DNA of 64,000 bases from Balaenoptera acutorostrata (GCF_949987535.1 NC_080073.1:94217344-94281343); one strand, 5' to 3'. Shown: positions 21,233 to 32,824, numbered from the stretch's first letter. Notes: generated by a model from the letters alone, not told the origin. Numbers and translations: made by a program.

Positions 21233-22259
21233 GGGAAAATGGCTGTCTGACACAAACAACACAGCAATTCCGTCACATGTTACTACTTAAAGGTACAGCA
21301 GATGTAAAGTGAGCAGAGCCTTTCTGTCCTGGCAGGCACCAAAGAATCACAAGAAAATAGAATTACGCTCATCTTAGCCAAAGTAACAACTGCTACACAA
21401 TGAAGGGTATAGAAGCTTCATCTCTGCTTTGCTTTACACTGACAGTGAATAGAATCCTCTTCAGATAATACCTTGTCTCTATTTCTGAATAACTTGTTTC
21501 TCCCACTTTGTGTTTGAGATTATATTAGTAATACATCATTAGGGGGTTGGAGAGGAGAAACTCTTTCTTCTACTACCTCCTCCACATCCTTACAGGCATG
21601 GGAAAGGGCTACACATCACAGAGATGCCCTTAGATGCCATGTAACAGCCAAGACGTCAACTGAGGATCACATAGAATAATTGAGTGATGCTGTGTTCCTA
21701 GGGACACCCCTGTCCACTACCACCACCACCATGCATTGTGGAGCAGTGAGGGGTCCAGCAGAATCACCCAGCCCCAAGCTCAGTGAAATCAGTAAGGCCT
21801 TCTGAGGAATAGAGTTTGGCATGTGTAAGAAACAACAGCACCAACAGGACACACAGGAACACCATTTGAGAGCAAAGCCCCACTCAGCCTCATCCCTAGG
21901 AGTGGAGGAAGGACCATGTGTGAAGGAACGAAGATATTTTAAAAGTTCTCTTTCTCACACTTTTTCTTTTACTCCACCCACAGCCTGCTGGGGGTTAAGA
22001 TGTGAAGTTGGGAGTGCCCAATCAAGAGTAACATTTTTAATTTTGAGATCATAGATTGCTTTCCTAATCTGATGAAATCTATGGATTCCTTTTCTAAAAA
22101 AATGCATGTGACACAAAATTACAAATACAATTTTGGAAGGCTGACCGCCACTTCTAACCCAATTTCAGAGCTCAGCTCTGAAGAATCAAGGGAGGGACAG
22201 CAAGGAGTGATGCTTTATTAGGTCTATTTTTTCTATAGGGCTAAAACGGGGAAGGAGTG
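21233..22259. other. Single-copy sequence, nothing recognised
   Basis: No supported gene or repeat. A short CACCACCAC run lies at about 21718-21731. Confidence 0.5.
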
Positions 22260-22706
22260 TGTATTAGTTTTCTATTGCTGCTGTAACAAATCATCACAAA
22301 CTTGGTGCCTTAAACAACACAAATTAATTGTCTTATAGTTCTGGAGATCAGAAGCCTAGAATTGTTCAGCCAGGCTGTGTTCTTTCTGGAGGCTCTAAGG
22401 GAGAATCTTTTTCCTTGACTATTCCAGCTTTTAGAGGCTGCTCAAACTCCTTGTGTCACACCCTGCTCAATCCTACGTCTGCTTTCATCATTATATCTCC
22501 TTCTCTGATTCTGACCCCCTCTACTCCCTCTTATGAGGACCTTGGGATTGCAGTGGACCCACCTGGATGATCCATGATCATCTCCTCATCTCAAGATCCT
22601 TAACTGAATCACATCTGCAAAATCCCTTTGCCATGGAAGGTAACATGTTCACAGGTTCTGGGATTTAGGAAGTAGACATCCTCGGGGGCCATTATTCAAA
22701 CTACCA
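22260..22706 (-). mobile_element. MLT1 LTR, minus strand
   Basis: Near full-length ERVL-MaLR LTR. Reading the plus strand it begins TGTATTAGTTTTCTATTGC, passes 'gtaacaaatcatcacaaactt', 'ttctggagatcagaagcct', 'gaccttgggattgcagtgg', 'tgcaaaatccctttgcc' and ends 'ggccattattcaaactacca'. These are the reverse of the MLT1 pattern seen at 7986-8102. Flanking bases show no convincing duplication. Confidence 0.85.
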
Positions 22707-24479
22707 CCTGGTGCTTGAAGGGTTTTACTTAGCAGAGGACCATTTGCTAGAATAGACAGGGGTTCAGGGCAGAAGAGCTAGCCAGAAATTGAAAGTGGGC
22801 ATTTACTTATCACATCCTCCAAGCCTCTATCCTCATGGAAGTTACTGGATGGGAACCAAATCTGGGCAATGGGAAGAAATTATTGTACTGCAGTGCTTGA
22901 AAAAGCATGATTCCCTTTTAAACGATGCTTCCAGAAAGACATTTGGTCTCACTCTATCTTGAATGGGACTGTTCCAACTAGATGATTGATAACTTTGAAT
23001 GGCACCAACACAAAAAGAAAAGGGAGCATTGAGGAGATGATCAAGCTAATTGAGGTTATATGCTTAGTCAAAATAATTTACATCACCCTCCCCTCAGTTT
23101 TCTGTATCTTTGAAAGTCATTTTTCCTTAAATTTCCAAAATACCTAGATAATCTCCTCAACTATCCCCTTCATTTTCTCTAGAGAGATAGGATAATATAC
23201 AAGCTAGGGTCTGAACGTATAGAAAAGGAAAGGAACGTGGGCCATAATATGTTAGGACTTTATGATTACCTGGAGGAACTTTTGCAGATTTCATATAACA
23301 CTAAGAGTGCTATTCTTAGCAAAATTCGCACTTGGTATGCTCAGTTTCAATATGAATTCAATATTTGAGGAAAAGGAAATTAAATCAGCATTTGGGTGCT
23401 TGTTTTCTTTTCTGATCTATACCAGACTGGTGTGTCTGGATCCTGTGATCAAGATAGAATGTCATTATCCTGGTTTTTGTCTGTGACCTGTCAGAATGGA
23501 CGATTAGGTTTGAACTGAAAGGCAGCACATATGCTCCTGAAATGCTTAATTGTAGCAACAGAGAAACATTGAATAAGCTTCATGTTGAAAATGTTGTCAG
23601 TTCTCTTCCTAAGCCCTTCAGTGTTAAAACTGGGCAAAAATAGATGGTAGAGCAAAGGCTGTTGTTTCCCTGATGTTCTCAGAAGCCAGTTCCCAGTTCT
23701 TGGCTTAGCCTTACTGCTGAGTTTGAACTGAGGCTGGTGAGCAGATAAATGCCATACAGTCCCCCACAGTGGAAGTCAGATGTAGCCTTTGCATCTTTCT
23801 AGAGCATTGCACTAGAGTACTGTTGATGTGGTTCTTTTGCTTTAAATGGAAAACCCTCCAGGGAAGTTTTGTGTACTGTAAGCATGATCTCTGTTGGATC
23901 AGATAATAGGATCTATGTGAATGTAATACAAAAGAGAGAGAGAGAAGGGGGGCGGTGCATGATAATGCGGATTAGAAATTATGCAGCTGAGACTTTCATT
24001 TACTGGGGCGCATAATATAAAAATGCCACTCTCTCAACTGCCATTTTATTGTGGTTTCTCAAAGTTTTGGGGAAGATTATTTTAAAAACAAAACCAGTGT
24101 AACTCTCAAGAAGTCAGGCTGATAAACAAAACTTGGTATGTGTCTCCTACAAATACTCATCTACACTATGTTTTTAAACTGAACATGTTTTGAAGGTAGC
24201 ACTTGAAATAAACAATAGTGGATATGATTATCACTGATTTCACCTGGATAATCAAGGAGTAATTGATTTGAAAAGGGGTCTTTTATTAAAAGAGGTATAG
24301 AAAATGTTCAGATAGCCTAGCTTAATGATTCAAAGGAGACCACGCATATAGTGAGGCTGCTACTTGTAGTACTATGATAACTAGAAGAGACAGTGTCATG
24401 AAAGTCCATACATGCCAAGAACGTTCATCTTGACATATGTAAATATGTCAAAAATGTTAGTTCTTGGCATGTTCCCTCC
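22707..24479. other. Repeat-poor sequence
   Basis: No repeat family or gene recognised. The part 23940-24390 has several homeodomain-like TAAT motifs and no repeats, so it may hold conserved non-coding DNA. A GA run lies at 23932-23948. Confidence 0.45.
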
Positions 24480-24965
24480 TGTATTAGTCAGGGTTCTCCA
24501 CAGAAACAGAACCATTAAGAGGCAGGTAGATAGATGACAGATGACAGATAGATAGAGAATAGATTTATTATAAGGAATTGGCTTATGCAATTATGGAGTC
24601 TGACAAGTCCCAAGAGCTGCAGTCAGCAAGCAGGAGACACAGAAGAGCCAGTATTGTAGTTCCAGTCTGAGTCTGAGGGCCTGAGAACCAGGAAACCTGA
24701 TGGCGTAGTTCTAGTCTGAAGATGGGTAGTCTTAAGACCCAGGAAGAGCGAAAGTTTCAGTTCAAGTCTGAAGGCAGAACAAAAACAATGTTCCAGCTCG
24801 CAGGCAGTCAGGCTGGAGGATGGAATTCCTTCTTACTCGAGGAGGCTTAGCATTTTTGTTCTATTCAGGCCTTCAACTGACTGGATGAGGCCCACCCACA
24901 TTAGGTAGAGCAATCTGCTTTACTCGGTCTACTGATTCAAATGTTAATCTCATCCAGAAATATGC
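24480..24965 (-). mobile_element. LTR-like repeat, family A, copy 3, truncated
   Basis: Plus-strand reading begins TGTATTAGTCAGGGTTCTCC, then 'gaattggcttatgcaattatgg', 'ttctattcaggccttcaactgactggatgagg', 'ctgctttactcggtctactgattcaaatg' and 'atctcatccagaaa'. This is the reverse of copies 1 and 2. It is cut at about 24965, where an old L1 begins; the 5' part of the LTR (the 'gtcaacttgac' end) is missing. A (GATA)n-like stretch sits near 24528-24563. Confidence 0.75.
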
Positions 24966-25300
24966 CATCCATACAATGGATTCAGCAATCAAAAAGAGTG
25001 AAATACAGACACATGCAACAAAACGGAGGTACCTTGAAAACATTATGCTGAGTGAAAGAAGCTGCTCACATTGTTGCATTTATATGCAATGTCCAGAGTA
25101 AGCAAATCTATAGCGACAGAACGTGGCTTAGTGGCTCCTTAGGGCTGAAGGGAGGGGGTGGAATGGGAGGGTAGGGGGAATGATAGCTAAAGCGTAGGGG
25201 ATTTCTTTTTGAGGTGAACAATATGGTCTGAAATTGATAGTGGTGATGGTCGCACATATCCACAAATATACTAAAACCCAGTGAATTGTACTTGGATACT
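24966..25300 (+). mobile_element. Old L1, 3' end, plus strand
   Basis: End of ORF2 and 3' UTR of an old L1: 'aatggattcagcaatcaaaaagagtgaaatacag', 'ccttgaaaacattatgctgagtgaaagaagc', 'aatgtccagagtaagcaaatctatag', 'tagtggtgatggtcgcacat' and 'acccagtgaattgtactt'. It abuts the truncated LTR-like element. Confidence 0.8.
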
Positions 25301-25309
25301 TGCTATGCT

Positions 25310-25570
25310 AGAAATAAGCACAGGATGCTCTGGGAGCTGATGAGAAAGTTAGGAAAAGCTTTGTGGAGGAGGTGATACTTGAGCTAGATTCTAAAATATT
25401 GGTAGAAATTGGCCTGTTGAAGAGAGAGAGAGAGAATAGGGAATGCAAAAGGAGAAAAGGAGGAGGGTATTAACACAAGAGAGAGGATAACGTGAGCAAA
25501 GATTTTGGGGAAAGTCGTAGTAATGGAAGTTTGGATTTTTGAGCATGATAGTAGTGGGAATGGAGAGTTT
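25310..25570 (+). repeat. Ancient interspersed repeat, family B, copy 1
   Basis: Motif order: 'aggatgctctgggagc', 'aaagctttgtggaggaggtgatacttgagct', 'gagcaaagattttggggaa'. A related, shorter copy seems to lie at 28305-28500 ('gcaggagtacttctggcagggggaacagtaagagtaaaggctctgaa'). The family name is uncertain. Confidence 0.45.
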
Positions 25571-26289
25571 GGGAAAGACTGGAAAAAGAATGTGATACGA
25601 TATATATGGAAAGTACTGGGACACCACAGACACTGTTGCATGTTTGATCCTTATGTAACATCTAAGTGTGTTTTAACCAAAAATATATGCTAGCACAGAA
25701 ATGCCTGTAGAAGAAATATTGAACTGACCAGGTCACGAAATATAGCACAGAGCACGAATTGGCTGCATTAAATGTTAAGAGGTGTAGCTCTTATATCCCA
25801 TGAACACCTTAAATTCATGAATGAGCCATCCTCTTCCACCATTCCCCTCCAGAAATCCTTTTCCTGCTTCTCCTCATGTCTTTCTTATCTAACCTGGAAG
25901 CACTAAGTCAGAAAGACAGGCGTTAATTTAGGGGAAAAAAAGAGTTAAGAGGTATAACATAATAGGCTGGTATACACAAAAAATTGCATGTTTACTGAAA
26001 CATGTAAAACTTTCCCCGTAAGTCTATAGGAGAACCTGGCCAGATACAAAACACTCTTTTTCAAACAAGAACAATGGTGAAGGGCATAGAGAAAGGAGTG
26101 CAATAACTGTGGATGAATTTTTAGGTGTTACAAGACATAATTATGCCACTGCTATGTCTGTGCAGTAATTCTTGCTGACTTGCTTTATGTTTTTAAAGTC
26201 TTTTAAATGTGCTTCCAAAAAACAGTATCTTAAAATAAGTTTTGAAACACATAAGGGCTGAGAATACTGCTTTCAGTTATGGGGTTTAT
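25571..26289. other. Single-copy sequence, nothing recognised
   Basis: AT-rich, no gene or repeat supported. Confidence 0.5.
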
Positions 26290-26640
26290 TAGGATAATTA
26301 AGCTAACTGCAGCACCAGACAAATCCCTATATCTCAGAGACTGAATACAATAAAGGTTTGTTGTTTGCTTATATAAAATGTGATATAATTTCCTTTTGAA
26401 GATACATCATCTGGAGTGTGCATTGCCCAACAAAAGAGAGGGATAGAAGAGACATTGAGCTGTTAGCAGCCTTACCCCAGAAGTTTCACCTAGAAGTTTC
26501 ACCTAGAAGTTTCACTTCCGTTCCCAGTCCGTTGGTCAGAACCAGTCATATGGTCCCAGTCTAACTCATAGGAGGCTGGGAATACAGGGGTACACATGGA
26601 ATATTTAGTGAGCACTGAATGTCCCTGTTACATGTGTGTA
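26290..26640 (+). repeat. Ancient interspersed repeat with local 13-bp triplication
   Basis: 'cagaaccagtcatatggtcccagtctaactcataggaggctgggaatac' and neighbouring motifs match an old mammalian repeat of uncertain name, perhaps the same as 3650-4060. Inside it AGAAGTTTCACCT is present three times in tandem (26479-26517, the last copy ending TT). Confidence 0.45.
26479..26517. repeat. 13-bp unit in three tandem copies
   Basis: AGAAGTTTCACCT at 26479-26491 and 26492-26504, then AGAAGTTTCACTT at 26505-26517. Confidence 0.95.
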
Positions 26641-27360
26641 ATGAAGAACAAGGCTAAAGGCTGGGAGACCTCAGCCCTGAATTGGCAGTAAGCAATTATG
26701 TTGGGGGAGCAGGGCACATACGAGATGGGTGAATTGGGGGTGATAAATGGAAGACAGGAAGCAAGAATATCCAAGACGCCTGGCTGACAATTTTAGGTCT
26801 AAATATCCATCTTAGGAATTATCCAAGCCATTTAATTTCCTCCTTCTCCTTCTGGCCATCCCCTCCAGTTTACTGGAGAGTAGGCTGAGTAAGATAAAGA
26901 GATAAAAGTAGAAAAGGATAGAGACATTTTCTCTTTGTCAGAGGCCCAGTAGAGGAGATAATAACTCCTGATGAAATGAAGGTGGAACTCACTCACCCAT
27001 ACTCTTTCTGTTTTTCACTCTTGCAAATAACTGAATAAGTAAATTCAGGGGTATCTACTTAGGCTTATAGTATAGAAGAATTGGATGACCACAGCGACCA
27101 CAGTGACATTTATATCTGACACAAGATGACTTTATTGAGGGAACCAGACCATCCCATCCTCCTACAGGACTCCCCCAGATCATCTCACCACCACATTTCC
27201 TTCTTCCCCTTCAGAAAGCACAGTATGTCAAAACCAGCAATGATAACCGCATTGGAAAGCCAGGCTGGGAAAGAGAAAAAGGGAAAGTGCAATCACTGCC
27301 AGTTCTGCCCCTTTCAGAGCACAGGTTGCCTCAGATAATTCAGCAGGCCCAAAAGTGGTC
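26641..27360. other. Single-copy sequence, nothing recognised
   Basis: No supported feature. Confidence 0.5.
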
Positions 27361-27420
27361 CTCAGGCCATCATCTCTGCCTAGCCAGTGGCTCAGGCCAT
27401 CATCTCTGCCTAGCCAGCGG
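27361..27420. repeat. 30-bp tandem duplication
   Basis: CTCAGGCCATCATCTCTGCC plus ten more bases (27361-27390) is repeated directly at 27391-27420 with one substitution (GTGG versus GCGG at the end). It lies in otherwise single-copy DNA. Confidence 0.95.
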
Positions 27421-27939
27421 CTAATGCTTAGTGAATAGCCAACAGCTTGTTTCCCGTGGCTTCCATAAGACCCAAGCGAATCAATGGGTTTATCTTCCTG
27501 ATCACAAACCAGCAGATGCAGCAGGTAGTGGTAATGTGCTTTTCCTTGAGTTTAACTGAAAGTTTATAGTTTCCTTTGAAAGCTTTAAAGCACTCCAGCA
27601 ACGTGAATGGAGTCATTAGCTAGACTTCAGAACATTTCTCTTCCTACCCAATGGATTGTAGGAGAGACTGTCAGGAGTGACAGGTGGATATGTGGCCCAA
27701 TGGACCCTTTTCGCAATGGGGACACATACTTCCTAAATCCTGATTTGAAGAAAATAGCTCCCTATTTCTGGTGCTGCAGTTACCTATTTCCCCCATAAGG
27801 CTGTGTGTGTGTCTCAAGAAGAAAGATGTCTTATGCAATTTTGCATTTCCAGTATATGTCACTGTCAGAAGCACAGCTAGGGGTGGGTGACAGAACAGAT
27901 TACACCTTTGATCCCGGGCTTTCAGATACACAGTTAATT
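27421..27939. other. Single-copy sequence, nothing recognised
   Basis: No supported feature before the SINE target site. Confidence 0.5.
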
Positions 27940-27957
27940 TTATTAAATGATTGAATG

Positions 27958-28252
27958 GGGCTCCCCTGGTGGCTCAGTGGTTGAGAATCTGCCTGCCAAT
28001 GCAGGGGACACGGGTTCGAGCCCTGGTCTGGGAAGATCCCACATGCCGCGGAGCAACTAGGCCCGTGAGCCACAACTACTGAGCCTGCGCGTCTGGAGCC
28101 TGTGCTCCGCAACAAGAGAGGCTGCGATAGTGAGAGGCCCGCGCACCGCGATGAAGAGTGGCCCCCGCTCGCCGCAACTAGAGAAAGCCCTCGCACAGAA
28201 ACGAAGACCCAACACAGCCATAAATAAATAAATTAATAAATTTTTTAAAAAA
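27958..28252 (+). mobile_element. CHR-type tRNA-derived SINE
   Basis: A full SINE of about 295 bp. The tRNA-like head has an A-box-like TGGCTCAGTGG at 27970-27980 and a B box GGTTCGAGCCC at 28013-28023, the two parts of an internal RNA polymerase III promoter. The body has 'gatcccacatgccgcgg' and 'cccgctcgccgcaactagag', and the tail is ATAAATAAATTAATAAA. It is flanked by TTATTAAATGATTGAATG (27940-27957) and TTATTAAATGAATGAATG (28253-28270), 17 of 18 bases equal. This SINE type is known from cetaceans, hippos and relatives. Confidence 0.92.
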
Positions 28253-28304
28253 TTATTAAATGAATGAATGATGTCAGAAGTCTAAGACATAGTCCCTGTG
28301 AATA

Positions 28305-28500
28305 AAGAATGAGAAGGAACCAGCCAAGCCAAGAGCAGGAGTACTTCTGGCAGGGGGAACAGTAAGAGTAAAGGCTCTGAACCAAGAAAGAGGGTAGGAT
28401 GTTAGAAGAACAAAAAACCAGAAGCCACTGTGGCTAGAGCCTGGTGAATAGGGGAGAGTGGAATTAGGTGAATTGAAGGAGTAGGTGGAGCCAGATCGTT
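28305..28500 (+). repeat. Ancient interspersed repeat, family B, copy 2
   Basis: Shares motif order with 25310-25570, including the 'gcaggagtac...ggcagggggaacagtaagagtaaaggctctgaa' part and 'agccactgtggctagagcc'. Diverged; name unknown. Confidence 0.4.
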
Positions 28501-28644
28501 CTCAGCCATCGTCTCTTCCTGGAAGCCACCATCTTAAATATTCACCGTGATCACTACCAGCTCAGTTCAGTGACCTTTTTTGGAGCTTCCACAGTAACCA
28601 GAATTTGCATCTCTCACTACTCTTCTGCCACCTTATGACTATCG

Positions 28645-28775
28645 TTTTGTGTGTTGGTTACCCTCTAGACAATGACCTTTCTGAAAAAAAGAATCCATTC
28701 ATCTTTTTCTCTCTAGCATGCATGCCAACACGTATAGATGGTCAGTAAATTTTTCTGGTACAAATGGATGAAAAA
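28645..28775 (+). mobile_element. L2 3' tail
   Basis: 'ggttaccctctagacaatgacctttctg', 'ccattcatctttttctctctagcatgcatgcc' and 'agatggtcagtaaatttttctggtacaaatggatgaa' follow the L2 tail order. Confidence 0.45.
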
Positions 28776-30689
28776 AATGGTGACGTTGCAGGTCTCCCTG
28801 TGACAATGGCTGGAACCAGCATGATGATAGTGGTGTTAGGGAGCAAAGAAGGATTGTGAGAGAGAACTCATCTCCAAAAACACTTTGAGTTTTACCAGTG
28901 TGATTTGACCTCCTTTCAAGATGTCCTTTCCTCCTCCCACCCACCCCTCCTTCAGATTCTTTCTAAGGATGACCCACTTCTCACTAAGATTTCTTCCAGA
29001 TAACAGGTTGTTGGGACCCTTCATTAAAGAAAAAGGTTTCCCCTTCAATGAAAATGACTGGAAACAGTGAAAAGGCACAGTTTGAAGCTGAAGGCCCCCT
29101 GCCAATACGGTGACCTAGTTAGGAACCAAAACAAAGAACAGATAAATCAGGGGAATAAAAGTCTCCCCATCACCCCTTTCCATTTCTACTCACTGCGGTG
29201 ACTTCTATGAAGTTTTAAACTTGAGGAGCTAATTTAATTTTCTAGAATTGGAAAATCCCAACCCCTACCTCAAAAGTTCTTCCCAGAGAAGTGGAGATAG
29301 AATTTTATACACTCTAATGATGTGAGAAGGTCAGTTTTATTCTCACCTCTCAGAGGCACGCTTCCCTCCATTATTTCTCGTTCTTCTCTTTCTTCCTGTC
29401 CCCACCCCCCAGTATATCTTAGAAAATCCATTTTTGTCTTACTGCTCTCAAAAATCACGACAGCTCAGCAACAGCTCTCCACTTACGAATATTGGGGTGA
29501 GTTGGGTGTCGGAAGGTACAACTGAGTGTTGGTAAGGTGGGGAAAAAAAATTACATTCTTTAGGGACATGGCTTTTAAATAGTTCTACTGAATTATCCCC
29601 TAATGGCAAAAGAGAGTCAAAGAGTACATCTTAGGGTCTGGGGTCAGAGCATGAAGGAGGCATAGGCAAGCCTGAACATTTTTTAAGTATCTTGTTTTAT
29701 CTTAAAAATTGCTGCAAAATTTATCGCACACACAAACACCCTTCCATGTTTGTACTAAAATTAAAATAGTCCATCTACCAAATCTTTGAGTAAAATTGAT
29801 AAGACAAACACCATGACGTTTATCCTGTGCCTTCAGGTACTAATACCTCCCAAGACCATCATTACCCATGAGAGAATGAATACCTCTATTTTAGAGCCTT
29901 GTTCCCAGGACATCTGTTCTTGCAAATTCCAGACAAGCATGTGTAGGGGTTGAAGCTACCTGTCATAAGTTCCAATGAGACAGTGGAAGAGCAGATTCCC
30001 AACTGGGTTTTAACCCAGTCTCAATTGAGCATATTTAGAAGGCTGTTAGGAAAGATGCTGGAGACAGGAGAGGAGAGAATTGATCATTATGCCACTTTTT
30101 ATGACCATTGATGGTTATGCGAAAATTTACAGAGATGTTATGGTTATTTCCTTATGATCTGTTGGTAGGTAAGACATGAGGGCAGAACATTTGAAAGGTT
30201 GCAGAGGTTGTTCATGGCAGCTTTTATTAGCTCGCTAGGCTTCAGTCTCCTGTGGGCCTCATTCATTTCCTCTATCCTACCGCTTTGTTTATTTTCTCCT
30301 TCTTGCCCCCCAGGACTCCAGAATGGGACGTGACTAGTTATTCTTACCTCAACTGAAATTTCTGGGTGTGACAGACCATGAGATAATTGTAGCTTTGGAT
30401 ATTCTTTTTTCCAACTAAAATGTGATTTTGCTTTCCTGTTGCTCTAGCAAATTATCATTTTCATTGCCAAAACGTATTATTCAACAAATATTTGTTACTG
30501 TCTTGTCAATGCTTTAAGGAAACAAAAACCTTGTGGCACAGTAGGAATGCACACTGTAGAAAGTGTTTTATAATTTTCATATTTTTTTGCTTTGATTTTC
30601 CTTCTATTTCTGGTGCCTAAGACAATGCCTGGAGTATAAGTGCTTTCACTAGTATTGTTGAGTTTGAGTGAATTGTTTAAAAAAAAAAA
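28776..30689. other. Repeat-poor sequence
   Basis: No supported gene or repeat over 1.9 kb. Short open frames on both strands at 28699-29105 and 29270-29525 overlap each other and show no known domain. Confidence 0.45.
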
Positions 30690-30860
30690 AAAACTGTAGA
30701 GCAGAGTCAATCTACAGAGGATGTAACTCAAATCCCTCGTACTACAGAAGAGAACCAGAGAAGCCAGGTGGATTGTCCATGGATATGCAGGTAGCGAGGC
30801 AGAACCAGAGCTAGAAGCAAAGTCTGGTCCATTGCTGTATACCACACAGCCTCAGAATTG
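30690..30860 (-). mobile_element. MIR SINE, minus strand
   Basis: 'atctacagaggatgtaactc', 'tggattgtccatggatatgcaggtagcgaggcagaaccagagctagaagc' and 'tggtccattgctgtataccacac' are the MIR core reversed (allocation of the 'ggtcacacagctagtaagtggcagagc' segment). Confidence 0.6.
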
Positions 30861-30984
30861 AAGCAGGCCCGATGTTACTAAATTGACTCTCTCTTAATGA
30901 CTTGGTTCTGCTTTTAGAATTATCTAGGATCAGATGTGATTTGTAGACTAGCTTGTTAATGTTGAAGTGGCCCCCACTTAAGCT

Positions 30985-31200
30985 ACTGTGTCAGATAAGA
31001 TGCTTTTTGGCTGCAAGTGACAGAAAATCTAAGTCAACTGACTTAGTAAAGAATTTCATTGGCTCACTTAATTGGAAGTCTAAAAGTAAGTTAGAATTAC
31101 TTTGTATGTAACTTGTTATAGCTCCTAATCTGTCTCCTTGTGACCCCCATGGCTCCGCCCTCCTCGCTGTCCTCAAACCGGCAGTGAAAAGGCTTTAATA
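30985..31200 (+). repeat. Ancient interspersed repeat, name unknown
   Basis: 'gatgctttttggctgcaagtgacagaaaatctaagtcaactgacttagtaaagaatttcattggctcac' matches a common old mammalian repeat in motif order (tissue-free 'gcaagtaacagaaaccc...ttattggctcac'). The rest is diverged. Confidence 0.45.
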
Positions 31201-31264
31201 GTACCAGGACTCCTGTCAGCACTCTACAGGGTTGGAAGAAGTGGAGAGTATCTCTTCCTGTGCA

Positions 31265-31655
31265 CCTCTGTTAGGGCATCATCCAATCCACTGAGGGTCC
31301 AAGGAGAACAAAAATGTGGAGGGAGGGCGAATTTGCTCTCTCTGCCTGGGCGAGGATATCCACTTCCCCCTGCCTTCAGGCATGGGCTCTCCCGGCTCTC
31401 AGGCCTTTGGACTAAGACTGAATTATACCAGCTCTCCTGGTTCTGCAGCATACAGATGGCCAGCTGTGAGCCAATGTCTTTAATAAGACATTGACTCCTC
31501 TCCCTCTCTCTCCCTTTCTCTCTCTGTCTCTCTCTCTCTCTGTCTCTCTGTTTCTCTGCCTGTCTCTCTCTCTTTCTCTCTCTCTCTCTCCCCTCTCCAA
31601 GCATACAGACACACACAGCTAATTGGTTCTCTTTCCCTGGAGAGCTCTAATATAC
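31265..31655 (+). mobile_element. LTR-like repeat, family A, copy 4, 5'-truncated
   Basis: Begins inside the family at 'catcatccaatccactgagggtcc', then 'gagaacaaaaatgtggagggagggcgaatttgctctctctgcc', 'cggctctcaggcctttggac', 'tataccagctctcctggttctgcagc' and ends 'ttggttctctttccctggagagctctaatatacc'. A (TC)n expansion (31499-31592) replaces the usual TATA-rich segment near the 3' end. Confidence 0.7.
31499..31592. repeat. (TC)n-rich microsatellite with TG interruptions
   Basis: About 94 bases of TC/CTCTGT units inside LTR-like copy 4. The open frames rich in Arg-Glu read here on the minus strand are products of this repeat. Confidence 0.95.
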
Positions 31656-31748
31656 CACATTTAAGACAAATGGACATCCATCAGTGAAGAGAGGATTCAT
31701 TATATCTGAGGAAGCCTAGTTTATGAAAGTAGACCTTGGCCTCGTCTC

Positions 31749-32069
31749 TTTTTTTTTTTTTAATTTATTTTTGGCTGTGTTGGGTCTTCGTTGCTGCATG
31801 CGGACTCTCTCCAGTTGTGGCGATCGGGGGCTACTCTTCGTTGCGGTGTGCGGGCCCCTCATTGCAGGGGCTTCTCTTGTTGCAGAGCACAGGCTGTAGG
31901 CGCATGGGCTTCAGTAGTTGTGGCTCACGGGCTCTAGAGCGCAGGCTCAGCAGTTGGGGCACACGGGCTTAGTTGTTCCGCGGCATGTGGGATCCTCCTG
32001 GACCAGGGCTCGAACCCGTGTCCCCTGCATTGGCAGGAGGACTCCCAACCACTGGGCCACCAGGGAAGC
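31749..32069 (-). mobile_element. CHR-type tRNA-derived SINE, minus strand
   Basis: Reverse copy: T-rich tail at the left, B box as GGGCTCGAACC at 32006-32016, and the SINE start as 'ccaccagggaagcc' at the right. It is flanked by exact copies of CCTTGGCCTCGTCTC at 31734-31748 and 32070-32084. Confidence 0.92.
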
Positions 32070-32084
32070 CCTTGGCCTCGTCTC

Positions 32085-32820
32085 CTGCCCCTGAATTCCT
32101 CCTCGTCCCATAGCACCACCACCAGGACCTCTCACTTCAGACTCTGCCCTGTCTTCACTTCTCAGTCATTGCTTGGGTGGAGACTTCAGTTTTCTGATGA
32201 ACAGCTGAGTCTTTGGCATCACACCCCCTTTGCCTCGATTTGCCTCTTCTCTCCTGATCCTTGCTCCTGACTTCCTGGTTAGTGAACGCTCCAGCTCTCT
32301 ACTTGCCCCAGGACTGTGACTCTTTGCTTCTTCCGTTCCCAGCTGTCACCATGGCTGCGACCCCCTCTCGGAAGCTGTGAACCTGTTCCTTCTGATGACC
32401 TTCTTCCACTCAGCTTCTTGTCCTGCTTGTCTGAGTCTCCTGCTTTGAATTTTCCACACTGAGCTGGCCAATTAGTGGGATGCTTTGCCATCTCTTTTTG
32501 GACTTCCCACTCCCAATTACTTGCCCTGATGGTGAGCCTCAACTTCTAGCCCCACACCCGGCCCCTGCTTGGAGACCCAGTGCTCGTTCCTACTAACTCC
32601 TACCAGCTCCAGCACGAAGTTTGTAAGGGTCATGTCCCATTCCTAATATGGTCAACCTATGTATTAGTCAATTATTTCTTAAGACATAGAAATTGTCTTC
32701 CTAGTCAGGACAAGGTTTTTGTAGCATCATAGAGCTCAAAAAGACTTTATAAGACGGCTTAGTTCAAACTGCTAAACTCCGATAGTACTTAGTTTTACAA
32801 ATTTGTAGTCTGGTTTTATA
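32085..32820. other. C/T-rich unassigned sequence
   Basis: 32085-32640 is markedly pyrimidine-rich, with many CTCCTG and CTTCT words, and could be an old repeat I cannot name. No coding region is supported. Confidence 0.4.
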
Positions 32821-32824
32821 TATA

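Noticed and set aside
27958..28030. tRNA-like sequence with A and B boxes
   Set aside because: It is the head of a SINE, not a tRNA gene; no full cloverleaf or mature 3' end.
31224..31677. Several Arg/Glu-rich minus-strand frames
   Set aside because: They translate the (TC)n microsatellite in the LTR-like copy.
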